A stretch of DNA of 64,000 nt, taken from Bifidobacterium sp. Lineage in GTDB: Bacteria; Actinomycetota; Actinomycetes; Actinomycetales; Bifidobacteriaceae. This document shows, piece by piece, positions 54,717-61,476 of the stretch; the stretch's first letter is position 1; every line of letters begins with the position of its first letter. The stretch spans positions 1-64,000 of the forward strand of contig JALCCT010000008.1 in assembly GCA_022640915.1 (NCBI GenBank), read 5' to 3'. The notes under the pieces are model-generated. The model worked only from the letters and a program-made list of their open reading frames with translations. It ran no database searches and had not been told where the DNA came from. A program made the translations under genes and the position numbers.

Positions 54717-56834
54717 ATGGATATGGGATTCAATATCGAGCGTACGAACAAGCCCTTCGTTGTTAAATCGCCGTACCACCCTTCGGGTGACCAGCCGCAG
54801 GCTATCGACGAGCTCGCGGCGCGCATCGAGAACGGTGAGAACGACGTGGTGCTCATGGGCGCGACCGGAACCGGCAAAACGGCGACCACTGCCTGGCTTA
54901 TCGAGCGACTGCAGCGGCCCACGTTGATATTGGAGCCGAACAAGACCCTCGCCGCGCAGCTGTGCGCCGAGTTCCGCGAGCTTATGCCTGACAACGCCGT
55001 GAGCTACTTCGTGTCGTATTACGACTACTATCAGCCTGAGGCTTACATCCCTCAGACGGATACCTATATCGAGAAGGACTCGAACATCAACGACGACGTG
55101 GAGCGGCTGCGCCACGCGGCTACCGCCAACCTGCTCACCCGGCGCGATTGCGTTGTCGTGGCTACAGTCTCGTGTATTTACGGCTTGGGTACGCCCGAGG
55201 AGTATGCCGGCCGCATGCTCTTCTTGAAGGAGGGCCAGCGGATCGACCGGGACACGTTGCTGCGCAAATTCGTCGATATGCAGTACAAGCGCAATGATAT
55301 TGCCTTCACTCGCGGTACGTTCCGCGTGCGCGGCGACACGGTTGAGATTATCCCGGTCTACGAGGAGCTCGCCGTGCGCATCGAGTTCTTCGGCGATGAA
55401 ATCGACCGTATCTCGACCTTGCACCCGCTCACCGGAGACGTGGTCGATCATGAGCAATCCGTACATATCTTCCCTGCCTCGCACTATGTGGCTGGCCCCG
55501 AGCGCATGGAGCGGGCGCTGAAAGACATCAAAACCGAACTTGACGCCCGCGTCGCCGAACTGCGTAAGCAGGGCAAGGAGCTGGAGGCGCAGCGCTTGAC
55601 GATGCGCACGACCTATGACTTGGAGATGCTTACCCAGGTGGGCGTGTGTTCCGGTATCGAGAACTACTCGCGGCATTTCGACGGCCGCGCTCCCGGCACT
55701 GCGCCGCATACACTGCTCGATTTCTTTCCGGACGATTTTTTGCTGGTCATCGACGAATCTCACGTTACGGTGCCGCAGATCGGCGCGATGTACGAGGGTG
55801 ACGCCAGCCGCAAGCGCACGCTGGTCGAACATGGCTTCCGCCTGCCCTCAGCGATGGACAACCGGCCGCTCAAATGGCCGGAATTCCTGCAACGCGTCGG
55901 CCAGACTATTTATTTGTCCGCAACGCCAGGCGACTACGAGATGGGGCTCTCTGACGGCGTTGTCGAGCAGATTATTCGCCCGACCGGCTTGGTCGATCCT
56001 AAGATCGAGGTGCGGGCAGTCAAAGGGCAGATCGATGATTTGCTCGCTGAAATCAAAGACCGTGTCGCCAAGAACGAGCGCGCTTTGGTAACTACGCTGA
56101 CTAAGAAGATGGCCGAGGATCTGACGGATTATCTACTGGAGCGCGGTATCAAGGTCGAATACCTGCATTCCGATGTGGATACGCTGCGCCGAGTGGAGCT
56201 GCTGCGCGAGTTGCGCGAGGGCAAGATCGACGTGATTGTGGGCATCAACCTGCTGCGTGAGGGACTGGATTTGCCCGAGGTATCCTTGGTCGCGATTCTT
56301 GATGCCGACAAGGAGGGCTTCCTGCGATCCTACCGTTCGCTTATCCAAACGATCGGTCGCGCGGCGCGTAATGTGTCGGGCACTGTGCTCATGTATGCCG
56401 ACGAGATGACCGATGCGATGCGCAAGGCTATCGATGAGACGAACCGTCGTCGAGACAGGCAGATCGCCTATAACACCGAGCACGGCATTGATCCGCAGCC
56501 GCTCATCAAGAAGATCAGCGACGTCAACGACATGCTCGCCAAGGAGGATGTCGACACCCAGACCTTGCTCGAAGGTGGCTACCGCAACGCCGGCAAGGCA
56601 GGAAACACGCATCTGGGAGTGCCGAATTTCGACCGGGGTGAGGCCGATAAACGTCACAGGGAGATTCTCAAGGCCGGTCTGCCGGCGCAGGATCTCGCTG
56701 ACCTGATCCGACAGATGAGCGAGCAGATGCACACCGCCGCGGAGCAACTGCAGTTCGAACTCGCGGCCCGCTTGCGTGACGAAATCCGGGATCTTAAGAA
56801 GGAGCTGCGCCAGATCACCGAGGCGCAGAAGTGA
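54717..56834 (+). CDS. uvrB: Excinuclease ABC subunit B
   Basis: A 705-residue helicase-like protein that verifies damage in nucleotide excision repair. Visible: Walker [15 protein letters not shown], the beta-hairpin [38 protein letters not shown], the helicase [20 protein letters not shown] and the C-terminal UvrC-binding coiled coil near [25 protein letters not shown] at 54708-54712 supports ATG 54717; ATG 54723 is also possible. mfd is also in this window, so both coupling and incision subunits are encoded nearby, without uvrA or uvrC. Confidence 0.96.
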   Translation: MDMGFNIERTNKPFVVKSPYHPSGDQPQAIDELAARIENGENDVVLMGATGTGKTATTAWLIERLQRPTLILEPNKTLAAQLCAEFRELMPDNAVSYFVSYYDYYQPEAYIPQTDTYIEKDSNINDDVERLRHAATANLLTRRDCVVVATVSCIYGLGTPEEYAGRMLFLKEGQRIDRDTLLRKFVDMQYKRNDIAFTRGTFRVRGDTVEIIPVYEELAVRIEFFGDEIDRISTLHPLTGDVVDHEQSVHIFPASHYVAGPERMERALKDIKTELDARVAELRKQGKELEAQRLTMRTTYDLEMLTQVGVCSGIENYSRHFDGRAPGTAPHTLLDFFPDDFLLVIDESHVTVPQIGAMYEGDASRKRTLVEHGFRLPSAMDNRPLKWPEFLQRVGQTIYLSATPGDYEMGLSDGVVEQIIRPTGLVDPKIEVRAVKGQIDDLLAEIKDRVAKNERALVTTLTKKMAEDLTDYLLERGIKVEYLHSDVDTLRRVELLRELREGKIDVIVGINLLREGLDLPEVSLVAILDADKEGFLRSYRSLIQTIGRAARNVSGTVLMYADEMTDAMRKAIDETNRRRDRQIAYNTEHGIDPQPLIKKISDVNDMLAKEDVDTQTLLEGGYRNAGKAGNTHLGVPNFDRGEADKRHREILKAGLPAQDLADLIRQMSEQMHTAAEQLQFELAARLRDEIRDLKKELRQITEAQK

Positions 56835-56876
56835 ATCGTAGCGGCCTGCGCGCAACCACAGTCACCGGCGGTTCGT

Positions 56877-57893
56877 ATGCTGGAGACCATGGCCGAAACC
56901 CCTCTCGCTTTCATGATCATCACATTCGTCGTGCTCGCGGCGTTCTTCGTCGTCGATCTGTTCGTCATCGGTCGCAACCCGCATGTGCCGAGCACTAAGG
57001 AATGCTTGCGGCGCATTGCATTCTTCGTCGCCATGGCACTGGTCTTCGGCGCAATCCTGTGGGGGGTGGCTGGGTCGAAGCCGGCTGTTGAATTCTATTC
57101 CGGTTGGCTCACCGAATATTCGCTGAGTATCGACAACCTTTTCGTTTTCGTCATCATCATGGCGAATTTCGCTGTGCCGCGCAATCTGCAGAAATATGTG
57201 CTCAGCATCGGCATCACCGTGGCGTTGGTCCTGCGTGGCCTGTTCATCCTGATCGGCGCAGCGATCATCGAACGCTTCACCTGGGTGTTCTTCCTGTTTG
57301 GCGCGTTCCTTATCGTCACGGCGCTCAGAACAGCGATGGGCGGCGACGATGATGAAGAATACCACGAGAACGCTATCATCCGAGCGTTGCGCAAGGTGGT
57401 TAGAATCACCAATGAATACGACGGCGAGAAGCTGCGGACCGAAAAGAACGGCGTGCGGTTCTGGACCCCGATGCTCATTGTGTTCCTCACCATAGGCACT
57501 ACCGATGTGATGTTCGCCTTCGATTCCATACCAGCGATCTTCGGCTTGACCAAAGACCCCTTTATCGTGTTCACTTCGAACGTCTTCGCACTGCTCGGGC
57601 TGCAGCAGCTCTACTTCCTGTTGGGTGCTTTGCTCGACAAGCTCGTCTATCTGCCGGCCGGGCTTGCAGTGGTGCTTGCCTTCATCGGCGTCAAACTCAT
57701 TATGGAGGCGCTGAGCGGCAATTCCCTGCCTTTTATCAACGGTGGACGAGCTGTCGAACAGGTGCCTGAGCTGCCCACGTGGCTTTCCCTGGTTGTCATC
57801 GTTGCGGCGATCGGCGGTTCCGCGCTGGCCAGCGTCATCAAGATGCGGCACGAGGCCCAGGCCGAGCAGAGGCAGTCAGCAGAACGGCAATAG
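56877..57893 (+). CDS. TerC family integral membrane protein
   Basis: A 338-residue protein with about nine membrane segments. The TerC motif SLSIDNLFVFVIIMANFAVP near residue 82 and the second FTIGTTDVMFAFDSIPAIFG near 205 carry the acidic residues linked to metal transport. The family is connected to tellurium resistance and, in better studied members, to manganese export. ATG 56889 is an alternative start. It sits between uvrB and pyk. Confidence 0.9.
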   Translation: MLETMAETPLAFMIITFVVLAAFFVVDLFVIGRNPHVPSTKECLRRIAFFVAMALVFGAILWGVAGSKPAVEFYSGWLTEYSLSIDNLFVFVIIMANFAVPRNLQKYVLSIGITVALVLRGLFILIGAAIIERFTWVFFLFGAFLIVTALRTAMGGDDDEEYHENAIIRALRKVVRITNEYDGEKLRTEKNGVRFWTPMLIVFLTIGTTDVMFAFDSIPAIFGLTKDPFIVFTSNVFALLGLQQLYFLLGALLDKLVYLPAGLAVVLAFIGVKLIMEALSGNSLPFINGGRAVEQVPELPTWLSLVVIVAAIGGSALASVIKMRHEAQAEQRQSAERQ

Positions 57894-57918
57894 CCGATAG
57901 GCGTGAGTGAGGCTGGCA

Positions 57919-57932
57919 TGTGAGCATTGCTC
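57919..57932. promoter_or_regulatory. Imperfect second LacI-type site
   Basis: TGTGAGCATTGCTC shares the TGTGAGC left half with the perfect palindrome 43 bases downstream. Its right half is degenerate. Confidence 0.3.
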
Positions 57933-57961
57933 CGGGGTACACGAAATACCCGGAATTGATA

Positions 57962-57975
57962 TGTGAGCGCTCACA
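57962..57975. promoter_or_regulatory. Perfect LacI-family operator upstream of pyk
   Basis: TGTGAGCGCTCACA is a perfect 14-bp palindrome, matching the core of the ideal lac operator. It lies 118-131 bases before the pyruvate kinase ATG. LacI-type regulators (AraQ, MalR1) are reported to control central carbon genes in bifidobacteria; which protein binds here is inference. Confidence 0.7.
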
Positions 57976-58092
57976 AATTGTCTGTGCCCTTTCGTGGATT
58001 CCTGCAGAACCTTCTAGTAGACTGTACAACGACATGGGGGTCATTCGGCTCTCGTAAGTTGAACAATATTAGAACGGAAGAGGCAAGCATTC

Positions 58093-59535
58093 ATGCGAAA
58101 GGCCAAAATCGTAGACACCATCGGACCGGCTACCGAGTCGCTGGAGAATCTCACCAGGCTCGTTGAGTCAGGCATGGACGTGGCGAGGCTCAATCGCTCG
58201 CATGGTACGCCGGAGGATCATCTCAAGGTGTACAACAACGTGCGTCAGGCGTCCAAGGCAACCGGCCGCAACGTCGCTGCGCTGGTCGATCTGCAGGGCC
58301 CCAAGATCCGCTGCGGATGGATCAAGAAGAACGAGCAGGGCGATGACAAGGTCGAGCTCCAGGAAGGCCAGGAGTTCGTCATCACCACCGACGACATCGA
58401 AGGTGATAGCCATATCACCTCCACCACGTTCAAAGGTCTTCCTGGCGATTGCCACCCTGGTGATCCGATCCTGATCGACGATGGCAAAGTGCGTCTCGAG
58501 GTCACCAAGGTCGAGGGTGGGAATGTGCATACCAAGGTGATTGTGGCCGGCCCTGTCTCCAGCCATAAGGGCATTAATCTGCCCGGTGTGGCCGTAAGTC
58601 TGCCGGCGCTCACCGAGAAGGACGAGGCCGATCTGCGCTGGGCCATCCGCACCGGCGCCGACATTATCGCCATGTCCTTCGTGCGTTTCGCGACCGATAT
58701 CGATCGCGCCCACGAAATCATGGACGAAGAGGGCCGTCGTATTCCGATCGTCGCCAAAATTGAAAAGCCGCAGGCTGTGGAGAATCTTGAGGAGATCGTT
58801 AAGGCCTTCGACGGTATCATGGTGGCGCGTGGCGATATGGCTGTCGAGATGCCGTTCGAAGAGGTTCCTCTGGTTACTAAGCGCTGCATTGAATTGGCCC
58901 GTCAATATGCCAAGCCTGTCATCGTCGCGACCGAGGTGCTGGGTTCGATGGTGCATTCCCCGATTCCTTCGCGTGCCGAGGCTTCCGACTGCGCCAATGC
59001 AATCCTTGACGGCGCTGATGCCACGATGACCTCCAACGAGACCGCCGTCGGCGACTATCCGGTCGAGACGGTGAGCACGATGAATCGTATCTCGAGCTAT
59101 GCGACTGAGCATGGCTACGACCGCATCCCCGAGCTCAAGATCATCGACATGTCGAGCACGGGCGCTGTTTCTTCAGCTGCCGTCAACCTCTCGGATAAGC
59201 TCAATGCCAAGGCCATTGTGGCCTACACGCAGACCGGTCACACCGTGCAACGTGTCTCGCGTGAACGGCCGATTGCGCCGATCTATGGGCTGACTAATGA
59301 TGAACACACATACCGTTGGCTTGCCTTGAGCTGGGGCACTGAGGCGTTCTTGCTTCCGGACGATTACCATGACATGAGCCGCAAGGATCTCATGATCTTT
59401 ACGGACAAGGTGTTGCGCGATGCTGGCAAGGTTAGCGACGGTGATAAAATCGTCATCCTGAGCTCCGCCCAAGGCGTACATCAGTCAGGCCGCACTGATT
59501 CGATCTATGTGCATACGGTCGGCGCCTGCGACTGA
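58093..59535 (+). CDS. pyk: Pyruvate kinase
   Basis: A 480-residue enzyme converting phosphoenolpyruvate and ADP to pyruvate and ATP. The N-terminal RKAKIVDTIGPATES, ESGMDVARLNRSHGTPEDH, LVDLQGPKIRCG, the active-site PIVAKIEKPQAVENL and MVARGDMAVEM, and MTSNETAVGDYPVE are all present. The C-terminal allosteric domain is of normal length. GAAGAGG precedes the ATG. The perfect palindrome in its promoter region suggests carbon-dependent regulation. A 25-bp hairpin follows. Confidence 0.97.
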   Translation: MRKAKIVDTIGPATESLENLTRLVESGMDVARLNRSHGTPEDHLKVYNNVRQASKATGRNVAALVDLQGPKIRCGWIKKNEQGDDKVELQEGQEFVITTDDIEGDSHITSTTFKGLPGDCHPGDPILIDDGKVRLEVTKVEGGNVHTKVIVAGPVSSHKGINLPGVAVSLPALTEKDEADLRWAIRTGADIIAMSFVRFATDIDRAHEIMDEEGRRIPIVAKIEKPQAVENLEEIVKAFDGIMVARGDMAVEMPFEEVPLVTKRCIELARQYAKPVIVATEVLGSMVHSPIPSRAEASDCANAILDGADATMTSNETAVGDYPVETVSTMNRISSYATEHGYDRIPELKIIDMSSTGAVSSAAVNLSDKLNAKAIVAYTQTGHTVQRVSRERPIAPIYGLTNDEHTYRWLALSWGTEAFLLPDDYHDMSRKDLMIFTDKVLRDAGKVSDGDKIVILSSAQGVHQSGRTDSIYVHTVGACD

Positions 59536-59584
59536 CCTCGTGTGGGTTCCGGCTGCTGGCGGCTGATCGCTGGCAGCCCGGGGA

Positions 59585-59607
59585 CATGACATAGGTCATG
59601 ACATAGG
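59585..59607 (+). repeat. Direct repeat CATGACATAGG, two copies
   Basis: CATGACATAGG is at 59585-59595 and 59597-59607, 12 bases apart. The second copy runs into the hairpin below. Confidence 0.6.
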
Positions 59608-59662
59608 CAGTGGCCCTGCGCCTTTCAACGAGATTCGTGAAAGGCGCAGGGCCACTGCCTAT
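59603..59662. terminator. 25-bp perfect hairpin between pyk and NUDIX gene
   Basis: The arms 59603-59627 and 59638-59662 are exact reverse complements (centre GCGCCTTTCA / TGAAAGGCGC) around a 10-base loop. It lies between convergent genes and is the longest perfect stem in the window. There is no U-run after it on either strand. Confidence 0.8.
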
Positions 59663-59703
59663 CTATGCGTTAGGTACGCGCATGTACGCGATGGAGCCGG
59701 TTA

Positions 59704-60297
59704 TTATTCGATGGCCAGACCGCTATGCATCCGCAGTACCGCGATCACTGATTTCGCGTCGACGATGGTGCCGTTGACGACCATATGATATGCCTCGGCG
59801 GGAGTGTAGAGGCGCACCCGTGGGCGCGGCGTCTCCGGGCCAAGCTCAGAGGCGATGGGGGCAGGCACCAGCCCGGTGGCGTAGAAAAGCACCGTATGTT
59901 GAGCGGAGAAGCTCGGCGTATTGATGAATCGCGTGAACTGTGTCAGGCGCTTGGCAGCGTACCCCGCCTCGTCGCGCAACTTGCGCACGGCGATGTCGTG
60001 TGGACGCTCGCCGGGGGTTTTGGCATGTCCACATGGTATTTCAAGTGTCCAGCGGTGGGTGGGAAGCCGATACTGCTCGATGAACGGAATACGGCCATCG
60101 GAGGTGATCGCGAGCACGCCGATGGTGTCCCCGATGTTCTCGTGGAGCAGATCACGCTCGAACGGGCCGGATTCAGGCGAGGAGAACGTCACATGATCCA
60201 CGCCGAAATAATGGCTGTCGATAACGGTGCGACGCGATTTCTCCTCGACGGGCGCAGGTCGCCACGGGTCGAATCGTCGGTAGGTCTCTTTGCTCAT
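59704..60297 (-). CDS. NUDIX-fold hydrolase with degenerate NUDIX box
   Basis: A 197-residue protein of the ADP-ribose pyrophosphatase-like NUDIX branch: N-terminal VTFSSPESGPFERDLL, then VLAITSDGRIPFIEQYR and the box near residues 86-108. The consensus REUxEE is read here as RKLRDE (Glu to Lys at the first catalytic position, Glu to Asp later). The YATGLVPAPI and MHSGLAIE end are normal. Metal binding may be weak, so activity is uncertain. It is convergent with pyk. Confidence 0.85.
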   Translation of the reverse strand: MSKETYRRFDPWRPAPVEEKSRRTVIDSHYFGVDHVTFSSPESGPFERDLLHENIGDTIGVLAITSDGRIPFIEQYRLPTHRWTLEIPCGHAKTPGERPHDIAVRKLRDEAGYAAKRLTQFTRFINTPSFSAQHTVLFYATGLVPAPIASELGPETPRPRVRLYTPAEAYHMVVNGTIVDAKSVIAVLRMHSGLAIE

Positions 60298-60509
60298 ACT
60301 GCCCTCCTTGGGGTGCCGTACACTGCTTTTATTCTAAGCCTTCGAGCTTGCGTGAAGAAAGTGGGAACGCCGGACGCGAACAGGTGTTTTGCCACGAATC
60401 TTGAGGCAGGCTGCGTTCTTATGCGACACACAGCTTGCACAGTCCGAAGAATATGGTAGATTTCCATGAGGCGGGCAGGCGCGTTACGACGCCAGGCCTC
60501 GCGATACAA

Positions 60510-60583
60510 GCCCTTGTATCCCAATTGGTAGAGGAAACAGCCTCAAAATCTGTGCAGTGTGGGTTCGAGTCCCACCAAGGGCA
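60510..60583 (+). tRNA. tRNA with CAA anticodon (Leu by anticodon) and short variable loop
   Basis: The acceptor GCCCTTG pairs with CAAGGGC, discriminator A at 60583. The anticodon loop CTCAAAA carries CAA; the stem is ACAGC/TCTGT with one mismatch at the loop end. The T arm GTGGG-TTCGAGT-CCCAC is perfect. Unlike normal leucine tRNAs it has only a five-base variable loop, and the D-stem is short (TCC/GGA). CCA is not encoded. It starts 62 bases before the plus-strand stop-free region of pdtaR begins. Confidence 0.75.
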
Positions 60584-60659
60584 CGTCAGGTCGGCAATGA
60601 TGAACTCCAACCTGCATATGACAAGATTCTGAGCGATTAGGTATTGAAAGAGGCTTCAG

Positions 60660-61448
60660 ATGGCGACAACGAAGAAGACAGCTCAGGCACAGGATACGGC
60701 GGATGCCGCGCTCACTGAAGGGGAGCTCGCGGCGGTTGCGCGAGACAGTGGGCATGAGGAACAGGAACAGCCTGGGCGACAGGGGACAGGTAAGCCGACG
60801 GTGATCGTGGCCGAGGATGAATCGGTCAATCGTATGGATTTGGTCGCCATGCTCGAAGATAATGGCTACCAGGTGCTCGGGGAGGCGGCGAATGGGGAAG
60901 AGGCCATCGAGCTCACACGCAAATTCCGTCCCGATGTCGTGTGCATGGATGTCAAAATGCCGCGCATGGATGGTATTGCCGCAGCCGGTACGATCTGCGA
61001 CGAGAACATCGCGCCGGTAGTGATGCTCACTGCGTATTCGCAGCCTGACCTGGTCAGGCAGGCGACTGGTGCGGGCGCAATGGCTTACGTCACCAAGCCT
61101 TACGAGGAATCAAAGCTGCTGCCGGCCCTTGAGGTCGCTATGGGCCGCTTTGCTGAAATCAATGATCTGCTCGACAGCGTGGAACGCAGCGAAAGCAAGC
61201 TGCAGGAGGCGCAGGACGAGCTCAAGAAGACTGAGGAGAAACTCAAGAAGGCCGAGGATACGCTTGAAGAACGCAAGTTCGTGGATCGCGCCAAAGGCCT
61301 CTTGATGGACAAGGCGGATTTCTCGGAGCAGGGTGCATTCCGCTGGATTCAGAAGACCTCGATGGATCAGCGTATCCCGAAGAAGCGCCTTGCCATGGCA
61401 ATCATCGCCAAATACGGCGACGAGAAGCCCGCGGACGACAACGAATAA
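60660..61448 (+). CDS. pdtaR: PdtaR-type response regulator with ANTAR domain
   Basis: A 262-residue RNA-binding regulator. A ~45-residue disordered N-terminus is followed by the receiver domain: TVIVAEDESVNRMDLVAML, phospho-acceptor VVCMDVKMPRMDG (Asp near 98) and VTKPYEESKLLPALE. A coiled coil of Lys/Glu repeats (about 175-210) links to the ANTAR domain (FVDRAKGLLMDKADFSEQGAF and KKRLAMAIIAKYG). ANTAR proteins prevent termination in target mRNAs by binding a two-hairpin RNA. AAAGAGG precedes the ATG. Its kinase PdtaS is 31 kb away. Confidence 0.93.
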   Translation: MATTKKTAQAQDTADAALTEGELAAVARDSGHEEQEQPGRQGTGKPTVIVAEDESVNRMDLVAMLEDNGYQVLGEAANGEEAIELTRKFRPDVVCMDVKMPRMDGIAAAGTICDENIAPVVMLTAYSQPDLVRQATGAGAMAYVTKPYEESKLLPALEVAMGRFAEINDLLDSVERSESKLQEAQDELKKTEEKLKKAEDTLEERKFVDRAKGLLMDKADFSEQGAFRWIQKTSMDQRIPKKRLAMAIIAKYGDEKPADDNE

Positions 61449-61476
61449 AAACGGCGGGCAGGGCGATAGGCAGGAC

